This document shows, one piece after another, positions 51,701 through 64,000 of a stretch of 64,000 nucleotides of DNA. The stretch comes from Trichoplax adhaerens (Eukaryota > Placozoa > Uniplacotomia > Trichoplacea > Trichoplacidae). A program made the translations under genes and the position numbers. The notes beneath the pieces were generated by a model that was not told the origin of the DNA, did no database searches, and was given only the letters and a program-made list of their open reading frames with translations. Positions within the stretch are counted from its first letter, which is position 1. Every line of letters starts with the position of its first letter. The stretch spans positions 1,298,628 through 1,362,627 of the forward strand of contig NW_002060943.1 of the NCBI RefSeq assembly GCF_000150275.1. Reading direction: 5' to 3'.

Positions 51701-53025
51701 CAGTATGAAATTGCGATAGAATTAATACAATGTCAGCTTCAGTTTAACTTTCTCGTGCATCTTACCAAACATTCGAACACGATTTAGATTAATGCCATTT
51801 TTGCTTTCTTGAGGACTCATGAATGACGAGGTTACTAATATAACCTAAATGATATTATTATTATTCATTATAGCGTTGAACTATTCCATTAAATTACGGA
51901 AAGCAATGATAAGAAACTCTAGCATTGCATAGTATTACCAGTTACTTTTGACAAATGTCAAAAGTCTAATGAAACAGAATTTTAATACAGCATTATTGAT
52001 CATGCTTAATACAGGGTAAAACCTTGAAATCTTCGTTGTGAGTCCAAGCTGATTTACCAACTAAGACCTCAATAAAAGCAGAACCTTCGTTCCCTAATCA
52101 TTTATTTGGAGTTAAATACGAGTTTAATCTAAGGCGATACTTTAGCACAAAATCAACAGTCCATTCAATACAAGTTTAGAATTGTGTCAGAATTTTTTAT
52201 CTATAGATATACTTTCATCAAAATTTTAAGATAAGGCACAGACACATAGCTACAGTATCAAGCATTGCAGGCGGTATCAACTGCACATGACAGAAGATAG
52301 GTATGAACACTGAACAGTATAAGCAAGAAATGAAGTTATTCATAGTTACTCGTTCTGTTTACATTAGCAATATATACTACTATCCTTTACAAGTATATCA
52401 GTATCCTACATTTTATCAATTCATCGTTGATTGAATACTGCATCGAATAAGCGTCAACTGTGCATTCAAGCTATCTGCTATATCAATCGGTTTCATACAC
52501 CTTACCAATATGAATAGAGTCAATCTTTTCAGCTTTGTTGAACTGTATAATAACTGCAACTTGTTTATCACCAGGATCAGCAGATTTCCATTTGCGAAAA
52601 GTGTCTGCATTCAAGAGATTTTTAGCGCAGTAAACCTAAACACGGATGACAAAGAGTCCTTCGATGAGAGATATGCAATACAAAATGCAAAGGTTGAGAT
52701 TAGGTATAACCTATCAGTATAACTACAAGCAGCAATATTGCAATTTGCACAGTGACTTCAAATCATTCAGCATGCAATCTCTCCTATCAACTAGGTATCT
52801 TCGTTATAGAACCCAAGCTGTTGAGATTATCCACAATTCCTTCCATGTTATTATTTACTGTTCATTATTGTGTTTTGATGAGTGAAATGATATTATTTAC
52901 TAAAGCAACATCGATTAATCTTCTCTATTTTCACTTCATTATGAACAGATCGATAGCCTCCAAGAAATAATTACCTTATCCTCACTGCTGCAAGATACAA
53001 TATGGCTAAAAGCGATTTCCGGCAT
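48728..53025 (-). CDS. XRCC1: XRCC1 single-strand break repair scaffold
   Basis: Fourteen exons with agreeing phases: 52975-53025, 52506-52635, 52023-52093, 51766-51844, 51421-51500, 50819-51263, 50626-50703, 50243-50546, 49709-50157, 49471-49513, 49323-49384, 49118-49238, 48938-49013 and 48728-48835. They encode 698 residues (human 633). XRCC1 is the nuclear scaffold that joins DNA polymerase beta, PARP1, PNKP, aprataxin and ligase III at breaks. The N-terminal polymerase-binding domain starts MPEIAFSHIVSCSSED and includes KNLLNADTFRKW, EGSAFIEVLVG, SSFMSP and WDRIKVICTQPY (1-155). BRCT1 (about 327-412) has VLSGYQNPLRGQLR, YRPDWGKDCTHLICAF and TPKYRQV, the PAR-binding type. BRCT2 (about 605-698) has LIYGDFSYDERRILIRYLTA and WIYECHNQRKRLP, the ligase III-binding type. 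Acidic Ser-rich blocks around 580-597 resemble the CK2-phosphorylated region. A 12-residue repeat lies at 503-562. The human GALFF stretch is GALFR here. Confidence 0.96.
49710..49889 (-). repeat. Coding 36-base minisatellite in XRCC1, five units
   Basis: Residues 503-562 of XRCC1 are five exact-period 12-residue units with the core (A/S)TLPL: TPATLPLE, IPATLPLA, ISATLPLD, TDSTLPLD and SDATLPLD. Each is preceded by an acidic or polar pair (DD, DD, QD, ND, ND). Threonines fall at 509, 521, 533, 545 and 557. Length is a multiple of three, so expansion keeps the frame. Confidence 0.9.
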
Positions 53026-53214
53026 GATTACTTCCGCTATAAATGGCAGGGGTATACTAATCAAGTCCAGCTAATATTGCACACCAATAAGAAGCAGCAG
53101 GTCCAAAGAGAACGTATGAAACATTATGCAGATCCTGGAACAAGTTCGTGCAAATCATCAAATCATTCTTCGGAGGTAGGCTGTCCGCTACTGTACACAG
53201 TATCCTGCAGAGTA

Positions 53215-53415
53215 CAATACGTACTGTACTGTACTGTACGTACATTGCACTGTACGGTACAGTACCGTACAGTACAGTTATTCATAGAGACTCGTATAAG
53301 AAAAACCTTCAGTACAGTACAGTATCACAACATACAGTACTGTACATAGTGTACAGTACATTGTACAGTACTGTACCGTACTGTACTGTACGCAGATACT
53401 GTACCATACCTGTTT
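53215..53415. repeat. Palindromic GTAC-rich array upstream of XRCC1
   Basis: Dense runs of GTACTGTACTGTAC, GTACGGTACAGTACCGTAC and CAGTACAGTACAG occur in both orientations. They form several perfect palindromes and a likely large hairpin. The array lies 190 bases upstream of the XRCC1 start codon. Reading frames across it are by-products of the repeat. Confidence 0.75.
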
Positions 53416-53434
53416 AGGCATGGACCACTAGAAA

Positions 53435-53475
53435 TATACCGGATCGGACCGGACCAGACCGGACCAGATGCTCTT
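53435..53475. repeat. (GGACC)n simple repeat
   Basis: A short GC-rich run GGATCGGACCGGACCAGACC and a further GGACC unit lies next to the GTAC array. Confidence 0.6.
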
Positions 53476-56400
53476 CGGATGGACGGAGTTTTCTTTCCCG
53501 ATGAGACCCAAAATGTCGAAAAATAATGACTCACAGTCAGTATAGATCTTGCGTGTCTCTTTTCGAAATCACTGGTATAAATTTAAATAACATTGATGAT
53601 CTAAAGTTACTGCTTTCAAGCACAGCTTAGTAACAGGCCGTGGAATACAATGCAATATCACTTAATTTATAAAACATCAGTCAACTCAGAATCGACTGTC
53701 TAAATACTAAAGTACTCTCATAATCAAGTGTTGAACATAATTTGTCGACGAAATGAGCCCAAATGTCTGCCCCTTCACAGGAGTGTCTAGGTATTCTTCT
53801 CGTCGTTCATGCTTTAGATTGGTACGGTATATAATTAATATTAGGGGGCATTCAGAGGATACTATATAACAGCCATTTACTCAAAAAACGCCGCTTTGGA
53901 AAATGTCCACAAGAGTGCGTCTGTGCAAAGTGTACAATTCAGAGAGATGCTATTTTTGTAGTCATTTTCGAAATTAGCGCTTTTGGAGTAAATGGCCCTT
54001 ATATAGTATCCTCTGTATTTACCTACAACACATCGGTACTAGCTGTTTCGAAGGTATCCTTTCCAGCTCATGTTACATGCATTAATCCCTCATCTTAACA
54101 GCATAGTTATCGTACATCGCTAATTTAATAAATGGAATCGTATCAGTAAACATCAAGGGATATTGATACACAGCTCAACGGAGCAGTTTATCAAACCAGA
54201 ATTCCACACATTCTGGCAAAATAGTATTCTTTCCGTGGCATGTGGCATCAATAATTACCACTTTGATACGAATTTTACAACAATATTCATGCTAGATAGA
54301 AATAAGGTTATTGATGTCAAATCCTATGCAATAATATTCATCATGATAAAAATAAAATTCATTATAATTACGTAATATCAAATTCTAATTTATAGTGATA
54401 TTCGACTATTACTTATTATTATTACACAGCTTCCAATAAGGCAGCTATTTTTGTTTGGCAAAATAAATTAAACTGTATATGATACAGTTGTTTGGCTATT
54501 TGCTTAATAATACCGATCAAATGATGTTATATCTAACTTTACCACCCATCATTAATTATTTATTACTTGCTATAACAAAATAAACCGTAATCACTATGGT
54601 CACATCAAATTGATCACGAAATAAGAACAAGCAATAGGTATTATTAAGTTTGCAGGTAATTAAAACGCTCTTCTATCACCCATCCACTATGGGTACTTTT
54701 GATCTCATTCGTGTCAATCAATACGAAATGACTTAAATAGAGCAAGGTTAAATATTGCCTCAAAATTAAAATTCCTAATTTAACAGCTAAGCAGAAGGCT
54801 AGCCTGTAGGACAGTCAATTCCAAATGACACATCATAATGATTATTTACACTTACAGTCGAAAATTGAGTTAGCAATAACATGGTTAACCTTAAAGTGCA
54901 TTTTCGGTACTACCGATATAAAATGAAATTTCACCCTTAAAACTTGAATTTATTATTACAAAAACATGCTCCATTCTGTAAAAGTATCAAATAGAGTAGA
55001 AGGATAAGATATATTCTCTTCACATCAGCATAAAAACAATATTAAGATGTTAAAAAAAGAAATCTTGCACATTGGCTTCTGTCAGACGGCAAGTAGAATA
55101 ACTGATCAAATTTATAAGGCTGTGACTACAAAATAACTCAAAAAGATGACAAATAAAGACAATAACAGTAAAGTGATTATTAAATATAAGAATTTTAAGT
55201 ACCTAATTCTGTTATGATATTTGATAAATACCATAATAGTGTGCAATCAAATAGGATATAACGGTATCATAATTAAGAACCCACCTAAAGGATAGAAATT
55301 TATATATGTCTATCAATAGTATAATAAGTACTATCAGTATACAGTTTAACGAAAACAGAGATTAGAGCACAATTAAAATTATAACGGAATAAGGAAATAG
55401 ACATTAAAAATAAAAAATTTATTTATTTACCTTCCGTAATGATTATGATTAATGATCACAATACCTGAAAGAAAATGAGGAAAAACATAATGAAGATTCC
55501 ATATCCCCATTTTTATTTTACACTTTTTGCGATAATGTAGTGATATTGTTACGGCAACTATTCGAGTTTGAATTATTTGTTTCAACGATCAGGTAGGAAT
55601 TACCATGACATTTATAAAAGCCCACGATAGCAAACGTTGTAAAATTTTTTGCATTTATTGATCGAAAAAAATAGTACTGAAAATTATTTATTGGTTTATT
55701 AACTTACTTCAGCAAAGACGGACAGTTTAAGCTACGTAGATAAAAATTTATAATACTGATTTGCAGATAATAATTTTTTTGTTTAAATAGCTAATAAATA
55801 AATATGAGTATGAAAAGAAATTAGTTCAGTATTAGAATGAGTTATGATTGACGTCAGAATAGCCAATAACAATAATAGATGCCATATATGCTTGTTTAAG
55901 CTGTTTATCGATAGCTATTTTTATTGCATTTCACTATAACGATAATTTTAATCTCGCTTGAGAAATCTTTATAGTAGGGCTTTCAGTAAACTCTTATACG
56001 AAAGTAATATTCTTCCACTCTACATAATATACGAAATTAAATAGCTAGGCTAACATAAGAATCCATTAATATCTTTATCTAGTTGCAACTATTTTTGCTA
56101 ATATTTTTGGCTATCAATTATTACAGCTGTAATATTCCTCTTACTGAGCTTAGTATTAGTAAATATCCAAACCGTTATAACTAAATAAAATACTTACCCA
56201 TTCAGCTAGTACCGTAGTAATTGGTAACGTAATCATGACAAGCATAAATTTTCTGCAACTATTCAGCAAGAACTACCAATATACTAATATCTAGTGAATT
56301 TCTAACACAATCTCACAGTACATTTCCATTAATGGTAAATAGTAATTAACAGTAACGTTATCATAACAATAATAGAAGCTTTTCTCATTATTTGACTTGT

Positions 56401-58012
56401 CAAGACAACTTTATTGCCGGTGCAGTTGCATCTAAATTATAGGCGTCATTCATTCAGAAGTAAGACGTATTTAAGTTATGTATGCATGCATGCGAGTGCT
56501 TTGCAGTGCAATATGATATGCTCTGTAGGCCATTATTGAGTCTTAGAAATGATTAAAGAGGTATTTTCTGTCATTATTTATTCAATTGCAACACCGTACT
56601 AAATAAACATAATTTAAAAATCTGACAGATATACAAGAGAATCAATCATCAGCGTAAATTTGAAAGTATACATAGTCAAGGTATAAACTATGTGAACTCA
56701 TTATGATAACATACGTTAAATATTTCAAAGCCAGTAATTTTAGTACAGGATAAGGCTAGCAACAGCCTAAACTCAGCAAATTATTATCCTTCCATATGAT
56801 ATTGAACAAAAGGAAAAAAAAGGAAAATTTAATACCAACGACATTGATTAAGTTCAATTATCAAGACGACATGAGTAAACTGTAAACAGACAAGATATCG
56901 CCATTAATATTAATACCCGCGTGTATTAAAATCTTGATCTTAGTATAAGAAAACCATTATCATTGTTATCTAATTTGAGGAAGAAAAAATGGCATAGCCG
57001 CAGTAAAAATATGTTAGAATACCGACGTATGTATCAACATTTAATGGAATCCGGCGGGTTGTCATTTCTTATCAACGCGTACTTTAATACAGTTTGATAT
57101 TAGAATTAGCGATTATAGCAGATTTTAACAAGTAAAATGAGCCATTTTGGCGGCTAAGAATAATTAAAGATAAAAATTGAATGAAAATAAATCTTGAGAT
57201 CATCTAGTGACTGAAATCTTCTTAAATATTCGTCAAGTTTTACAGTTTGAGCTTAAATTACTGCTATAATTTTACAACCAAAGTGACAGAATTAGCATAA
57301 ATTATAAAGCTCGCATCAGATTAGAAAATGAGAGAGCAAAATTGAAAATCGTTGTCAGTTTGATGAGATCAATCAATCAATGCAATAGTTCGAGAAAAAA
57401 ATGAACCAGAAAACATTCTATCAAAACAGAAATATAGTAAGTTACATTATTTCATTAAAGTAATTGGAAGGTAAATTCAATGATGAACCTTACAATCTCA
57501 TTCTACTAAATCAAATAAAAATTGTTCAGAAGCATATAAGTCAGCATTATGGCTTAACCCGATGATCATGACTATTTCCTATAGCATCAGATCAACTAGT
57601 TTATGCCATAGGGGATCGAATCATCTTACTTAGGTCAAAAGGTAAGCAAAATGTAAGTTAATAACCGGTAATAATCTTATTTTCTATTGAACTATGTTTA
57701 ATCATCTTCTTATATAGTATCCATTATAAAATAAAATAAATAGTCTATCATCACATAAAATGAACGATGATTTAGCAAACAGACAAAATGAAATAGCATC
57801 ACCTTTAATATAATTTTGTAATCCATGGAAAAAAGGAAAGTCAGTTAATGAGATAAAGTCATCCAAATTGCCTGCAAAATGCTGACACAGAAGAGAAACA
57901 ACCTTCATTGCCTTGTTTCTTATGCAGCTATCGACGGAAAGAGTTGAGAATAAAAAATCGATCGATAGCAAGAGGAAATGGAGGCGAACCAGCTGCAGTA
58001 AATTCACTGGTT
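53476..58012. other. Intergenic, no gene recognised
   Basis: A 4.5-kb AT-rich region between XRCC1 and the GPCR gene. The open frames at 54163-54375 and 57702-58007 have no domain, no splice support and low-complexity composition. An inverted pair is visible near 53855-54015: GGATACTATATAACAGCCATTTAC is echoed by the reverse complement of GTAAATGGCCCTTATATAGTATCC, enclosing about 110 bases, possibly a small hairpin element. Confidence 0.45.
53855..54015. repeat. Inverted repeat, possible small hairpin element
   Basis: The left arm near 53853-53885 (ending GGATACTATATAACAGCCAT) and the right arm near 53985-54015 (containing AGTAAATGGCCCTTATATAG) are complementary over roughly 30 bases with few mismatches. 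The inner sequence also has weak self-complementarity (ACGCCGCTTTGG against CGCTTTTGGAG). This shape fits a MITE-like element, but no flanking target duplication was verified. Confidence 0.4.
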
Positions 58013-59179
58013 TTATTTTCGTTGGCTTGTCTGGCTAACCGATTTACTGTTGGTCAAGTCTTTCATATCTGTCTCCGCAATAACGATAGCTGTTGTCGTT
58101 GTTGTTCTTTCTCGTTGTGAACTATTCTGTACACTCATTTCTCGTACCAAATTTAAATCATGCATTTTACCCCAAAAGATAGGCCGCATGGGTGTCTTAC
58201 CTAAGAAATCAAGCAATGCTAATTTCAAGGTAACATTATAATAGGACATTATGAGTGGATTTAAAGCTACATAGAATAAAGCTATCATGCGTAATATAAA
58301 GACGTGGAGTGATGGATCAATTTGAGAAATTGTCATGCCCCAATATTGCTGACTAGCTATAATTGATTGATGTAGTAATGCGATAATATAGGGCAAGACA
58401 AATACGACATAAATACATAAAAGGTATAAGTTATTACGATAATCCCGATAATATCGTTTGAATCGTGTCAACGATAATGATTTACTACGATAGTAACGCA
58501 AACCGCGTCCACATTTAAAGACTAAACCAACTTTGACGGAAGTGACAAGTAATATCATTAAGGGTAGAAAGTAGAGAAATAGAGTGACCAACGCCAAATA
58601 AATTATGAAATATACAATTTGAAGAGGGGGTAGACTACATCGTTGGACGTCAATAGAACCAGAAATAGCAATAGGTAAAATTGAAATAAAAACAGCAATC
58701 AACCATATCACTAATAAAATAATTAAGTAGTGCTTATAACGGCTTGAATACAAGCGATATTTCAATGGTGATACAACAGCAGAATATTTCTCAAAGCTAA
58801 TAGCAAATAGATGTAAATTGAGACACATGATAAAGGCAATTTCAAATAGGCTGAAGATGGAGCAAATCCAAGTTACTGGAAAATAATAGCGTAGAATTTG
58901 TTGTGGTAGAATGTATAATATTGAATAAATGATACTGGATATAAACATACTGCATAATATTAATGATGTGGGCATCCACATACGTTTGCTAATAGCAATA
59001 ATTAGTAACATGGTAGTATTGGTTAAGAAGATAAAACAGCTTAAACAGCCCCATAAAATAACCTCTGCTAAGTTAAAGTTTGGCCCTGCAGCCATAGTTG
59101 CTGGCTGAGTTGTATCATTATAATCCAAGCTATAAAGGTCCATACTGGTTGCCTCAATGGCTTCTGTCTCCATTTCCAT
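58013..59179 (-). CDS. Class A (rhodopsin-like) G protein-coupled receptor
   Basis: An intronless 388-residue seven-helix receptor. A 35-residue extracellular N terminus has an NDT glycosylation site. Seven hydrophobic helices follow. A helix 3 cysteine (VTWICSIF) can pair with one in extracellular loop 2 (VQRCSLPP). The DRY position reads FEKYSAVVSPLKYR, so Asp-Arg is replaced by Glu-Lys, while the downstream SPL is conserved. Helix 6 reads VVFVLPYI, keeping the proline but lacking the CWxP tryptophan. Helix 7 has LNPLIMSYYN, an NPxxY-like motif with altered spacing. The C-terminal tail is rich in Ser/Thr (TTTTTA, SKSVSQTSQ), suitable for arrestin phosphorylation sites. The ligand is unknown; amine- or peptide-like receptors of the large lineage-specific type are possible. 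The ATG chosen is the first in frame; a second Met follows two codons later. Confidence 0.9.
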   Translation of the reverse strand: MEMETEAIEATSMDLYSLDYNDTTQPATMAAGPNFNLAEVILWGCLSCFIFLTNTTMLLIIAISKRMWMPTSLILCSMFISSIIYSILYILPQQILRYYFPVTWICSIFSLFEIAFIMCLNLHLFAISFEKYSAVVSPLKYRLYSSRYKHYLIILLVIWLIAVFISILPIAISGSIDVQRCSLPPLQIVYFIIYLALVTLFLYFLPLMILLVTSVKVGLVFKCGRGLRYYRSKSLSLTRFKRYYRDYRNNLYLLCIYVVFVLPYIIALLHQSIIASQQYWGMTISQIDPSLHVFILRMIALFYVALNPLIMSYYNVTLKLALLDFLGKTPMRPIFWGKMHDLNLVREMSVQNSSQRERTTTTTAIVIAETDMKDLTNSKSVSQTSQRK

Positions 59180-62100
59180 TTCTTCAATACTTGTACTAGA
59201 ATTTAGTGGCGAATATATCAGATTAGCACTTTATAATCATTTAAAGAAAAGCTCTTAAATCTCCTTAATTTTACAATATGCTCGACTTTAAGGATTGCTT
59301 TTGTAGATAAACCCTTTAATGCTGCCTGATAAAGGTTAAAATCGTTTCGTATTGCTAAACGCTGAACTTTAGTACTGGATCGATGGAGACTACTACTTTA
59401 ATGATAATGAAACATAGCTTATCGTTATTCCATATAAAGTTGATAGTTTTTGCTCGAAGTTAAAGATTGGGCTCAATCTTTTTAGTAGAATAAGTTGAGT
59501 GATGAATATGAGAATAAAACTGTCCAGGCAAGATTTTATTTTAAAATTTTCCCTTTCATTAATAGTAGACAGGAAGAAACACAGCCGATATAACTTCTTT
59601 TAACTTATTCAGCGCTATTTAACCAAGCGGTGGGAAAAATTTCCTTGAAAATGAATACTAAATAAACAAAGTTGAAGTAGAAGTAACTTGAAAGGAAAGA
59701 TTAAGAAGGAAAAGACCTTGGAATGGAATAAGAATTGAATTAAAGAAGATTGAATAATTATCAGCAAGAATAAAGTACGCCAGATGTTAAATACGAATAG
59801 AAGGGGCAGCAATGAAGAAAAATTACTCGCTCAACTTGGCTGTTAAGGATAGCAATAAGGTTTTAATTTATAACCTTGATTTGTATTCGATATGACGAAA
59901 TTTAGTTGCAAATGTCGACTATAATTAATAATCTTCAATGACAAAGGCTGAAGTTGTTAACTAATATGAGAAATGGTTTAAAGATTTTATTAGATAATTT
60001 CAACTTGCACACTTTGATTCATTAATTCAAAAGGTAAAGCGAGGCAATATTCTACTAGAACAGGAAAAATTTTTTGTACTTAAAGCCTTAAAAAATGGAG
60101 ATAATCTTGCTTTGCGTTAGGAACAGTCTGGATAATTACCGTACTGCTGGATAACACCCGAAAATGCCAACACTAATTGGATGTGAGTTAATTAGAATAA
60201 TCTTAAATAAATATGCTGGCAGATAACTAGAAAAATGTTCTAGTTAGTAATTTTGCAATTCAAATGAAAATTTACAACTCAAATGAAATAAAACTATGAA
60301 GTATCTCATGTACGAGCTTTCATTTTAGTGTCCTTTAATTTAGCATAGGCCGAGTATATTAAGAAAGTGAAATCCACTATACCATCAATTTTAGTCAGAG
60401 ATTCCAGCCATACCTTCCAATTACCAAATAAATTCCAAGAATGATAGATTTAGTTGTGTTTGAGCAGTAGGTTTTTCTATTCTCGAGAATAGAATGAATG
60501 AAGATGAACAGCTAGGCTTGATAAAAATACCGCAATGTAGAAAATCGGCAAATATAAGTTCTTTTTGATTTCATCCAGTTCTCTTCAAAGTAGACCTAGG
60601 ATAACAAATAATGAAAGTCTTCCTTTAATGATACCGTTAACCTACAATAATTAACTGAAGCCAAGAAGAAAAATGTTTCAACTTTGCCAATTTACTGAAA
60701 AAAATTCCTATTACAGGGAAGAAAAAGAAAGAAAGAAATGAATGGAAGCTGATAGGTTCTATTAAATTAGACAATTCTCAATATGGCCTATACGATGCTT
60801 ATTATAGGACAAGCCATCTTTTGAATTAAATTTAGGGGCTTTTTGTCCTTTTACTCCGGTAGTTATTATTTCAGTTTCAAGACACACAATGCAAAATAAT
60901 AAATAATTCATAGCGTAGGTTTTATTTCTATCATCAGGCTACGGTCGTCATTTTAATTAAATATGATTAAAGATATTAATTAAAGGAGCCGATGTAGGAT
61001 AATAGACGACTAGCGATAGAAGATGAATTTGACCGGGAATAAGAAAAACATCAATCTATCACCCTACACAATTAACATTTTTAGTCCTATCCAGTATAAA
61101 TAGAGATAATCTAGCGCGACTATATATATTTTTTCTTTCATGCATTATTGTATGGAATTTTATTCATTTTGCTCGATTAAAACAGGCTGAATGCTAAAAT
61201 CTTTAGTGAAACATCAAGATTAGATGAAAATGAAAGAACAGTAAAGTACATGACAGTTGTACTACTACATGGTATTTCAACAGGAAGATCACAATCTTGC
61301 ATTATTAGATAATATTAATTTAAGAGTTAGATAAAAGCTTTAAAATGAAAGTGGATAGTAAAAATACCTTCAAACCATAGGGTAAAAAATAATTTGGATA
61401 CTGGTCTTACTGGGATAAATTATTGATTCTGCTAAGGTTCAACCTCTTTGATAACTCAGCAAAAAGCAATATAGGTTTGTTGCTGATGATATTACTGTAT
61501 CCAATAACTAAGATCGTAGGGGGAAAACTGATTGCAGCTGTCGAATAAATTAGTCACTACTCGAGCATTCACTGTCTTAGATCATGGACTAATTTTTGCT
61601 TTCATGCTATCTTTATGGCTTAGAAGAGGCAAGACTAGCATGTTATTGGTGACATTGTAATATCCAATGGCAAATAATAAAGCTCAATAAATTGATACTA
61701 GCAATGCAATGGATTACAAATTATATCAGTATTAGTTTTAACTAGATAATTTATTGACTCTACTATCATGAAATCATTGTTATTTTAGTAATGCCATACT
61801 AACTTGTTTTTGATACTATTGCAATATTAAGCAACTAAGAGTAAATGTTGATAAATTGATAGGCAACTGTTTCAACTTGAATTCATTATCATTTACACAA
61901 TCTTGCGCCACAATGTTAATCTTTAAAGACGATGATTCATCCTTGATGATTGTGACTAAATCTCAGTAAATGAATAGCCGATAACTAAAAATTGCCATGT
62001 GCATCATATAGAGAAAATAATTTCTTATCACTGATCTATTAGCAGCATCTGGTAGAAAAATCAAACACATTCGGCGTTGGTTCTACGTATGAATGATGAA

Positions 62101-64000
62101 TATTGTCAACTTTCATGAATTAAAGATGACTGTTAATAATAGCAAAATAATACTAAAATTTCATCTATTGAAATAATATCAGTTTTCTTATATGTTTTGG
62201 AGATATTTACCTATTTCCATCAATAGCAACAGCAAGAATAATATAATTACATGATGGAAATAGTTAACGAACACCTTGAGTTGGCAATAAAATAATTATT
62301 GTATTATTATGACTTAATACGTTAGTTGAATATTGAAACAACGACGTCATTCTATTAATTTTACACGGATATTATTATTTCACTGAATAGTAAGATAGGA
62401 AATTCTATAGATATTATCAAGCTAATATTAGCTTTTTATTTTATCAAGTACAAGAATAACAAGATATTATTGTTACAAGGAATATTGCAATACAATAGAA
62501 ACTATTCAATTATAACAGATAAGTAGTGATGAATTCATTGATATGAAGATTAATATTGACATGAAAACGTTAGAATAGATAACAAAAAGAATAATTTATT
62601 GAATTGATTAATAATAGGAACTCATGTGTTTCTATTCCTTTCATCATCTTACTCTTCTATTAATTTTCTAAGCTATTTCAATCTTTAATTTGATTAAATT
62701 CGACAGTAACAATGATACAATAAGAATATTACCAAAAAAATAGATGAATTATCCTTGATAATTTTCATTTTTCTCCAAAAATAACCGTTATATAAATAGC
62801 TTGCGATAATTAGATGATGAAAACACCTTAAATTTAATCATTATTGATGACTTTTTATTCTATATCTAGTAAATAAGAATGAAAGTGATGGAAAATAAAA
62901 ATACTAAATTGTATCAAGGCTATCCGCATACATCTTAATAACACAGTACTAGATCGAGTACATCGATTGAAGGATTATTCCACCTATTCAAACTCTTTAC
63001 CGCGTAGAATATAACTGCAAAGATTACTGCTTTTGCAATCTTTCAATACTTAATTGTAGATTTTCAGATTGAAGAAGAAGCCTGATCGTAGTAACGTATT
63101 ATAGGCTTGTTTATTCAAGATAATTCTAGTATCATCATAATTTTTAGTTTCATAAAATACTGTATCGTCCAATTCCATCAACTCAGAGTATATTTCTGCG
63201 GTATATATGTTCACATATATATCATAAATCATAATGATGAAATCAATAACGATTCTTTATAAATAATTTTAAGTTCCTGCCTAAAGGACTTATCATGATG
63301 ATGAAAAACTAGCTTGAGATACTTTAGATGATTATATTATAATCTAATATCCAGATCTATATTTTAGAATGCTCAGGATGTCAATGACAGAACAACGACA
63401 TAAGCCAAAAAATGATTTTATAATCAGCATTACTATGATGACATGTAGATTTACATAACGAAGTTATATTCTATAAAATTATGATGGCATAATAATACAA
63501 AATCAAAATTGATTTACTATAGCTATTGATAAAAAAGTGAAGAGGAAACAGTAACTAATACAAATTTTGAAGAGAATTATAATATTAATTTTCCAAAATG
63601 ACAAAAGGTGCGATTTCTTGCTAGTAATAAAAGTGTCTATTCGGCTTTTCATTGCATTAAATGGTAATTTAAATTATCAATTGAGGTTGAAGCAGAGCTT
63701 ATCCATCAGTTCAAGACTTTCATTAACTTAATATGCCGTAATGTTTAATGAAAGTAAGTATAACTATAATATATCAAATGATTAGATATCTTTTAATATA
63801 TGTTAATGGGTTCTGCCGTTATTAGAAAAAACTGCAATATTTCGATATTATCTGTTAATGTAGCTAGGATAATTGAATTTTTTCGTCTTGTAATTATTGA
63901 AAGTATAAATTTAGAATTAATAGAATAGCTGTGAGATGCTGCTTTCTATGTATATTCGGTATCAGCATTCCACTAACTACCATAAAAGAGTAGAATTTGT
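59180..64000. other. Gene-empty AT-rich stretch
   Basis: Nearly 5 kb upstream of the receptor gene without a recognisable gene on either strand. Open frames at 59615-59812 and 63050-63232 are short and low in complexity. There is an A/G-rich patch around 60660-60750. No tandem array, RNA gene or mobile element was recognised. It may contain introns or regulatory DNA of genes beyond the right edge. Confidence 0.45.

Noticed and set aside
53002-53534. Several overlapping open frames on both strands near 53.0-53.5 kb
   Set aside because: They arise from the GTAC/TACTG array, which has few stops, and from the antisense of XRCC1 exon 1.

Overview
The window is AT-rich animal nuclear DNA. Its genes are split by many short GT-AG introns, carry metazoan-only domain architectures (NIDO-AMOP-VWD-EGF-SEA mucin, class A GPCR, XRCC1), and use the standard genetic code. 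Gene density is moderate. Intron-rich genes sit beside intronless transporter and receptor genes. The general look fits an early-branching metazoan such as a placozoan (Trichoplax/Hoilungia type), but that assignment is inference because no marker gene is present. All exon joins below were made by eye from splice sites, reading phase and family similarity.

Layout. 1-5 kb: sparse, with one orphan signal-peptide exon on the minus strand. 5.1-10.1 kb: an intronless SV2/SVOP-like transporter (+) followed by a decayed copy that looks partly gene-converted. 12.0-28.5 kb: a large minus-strand membrane mucin (about 1500 aa) with signal peptide, Ser/Thr stretch, NIDO, AMOP, VWD, EGF repeats, an SEA domain with a cleavage-type motif, more EGFs, one membrane helix and a tiny tail. 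Its first intron is about 7.7 kb. 31.3-33.1 kb: a microsomal epoxide hydrolase (-). 34.8-36.8 kb: a three-exon metallothionein (+) with TATA box and a tandem repeat inside intron 1. 37.4-39.3 kb: two isolated C-terminal exons (-), one SLC22-like. 41.7-42.9 kb: scavenger decapping enzyme DcpS (-). It lies head to head with MMAA (+, 44.8-47.6 kb), and a tandemly duplicated TATA-bearing segment lies between them. 48.7-53.0 kb: a complete 14-exon XRCC1 (-), convergent with MMAA and carrying a new five-fold 12-residue repeat. 53.2 kb: a palindromic GTAC-rich array. 58.0-59.2 kb: an intronless class A GPCR (-). The rest, especially 20.7-28.4, 53.5-58.0 and 59.2-64.0 kb, is AT-rich with no recognisable genes.

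The genes are housekeeping or surface functions that do not form one pathway: mRNA cap turnover (DcpS), cobalamin-dependent mitochondrial metabolism (MMAA), single-strand break repair (XRCC1), metal and xenobiotic handling (metallothionein, epoxide hydrolase), transport and cell-surface recognition. The most notable items are the metallothionein with a vertebrate-like first exon, the mucin architecture, and the XRCC1 repeat.
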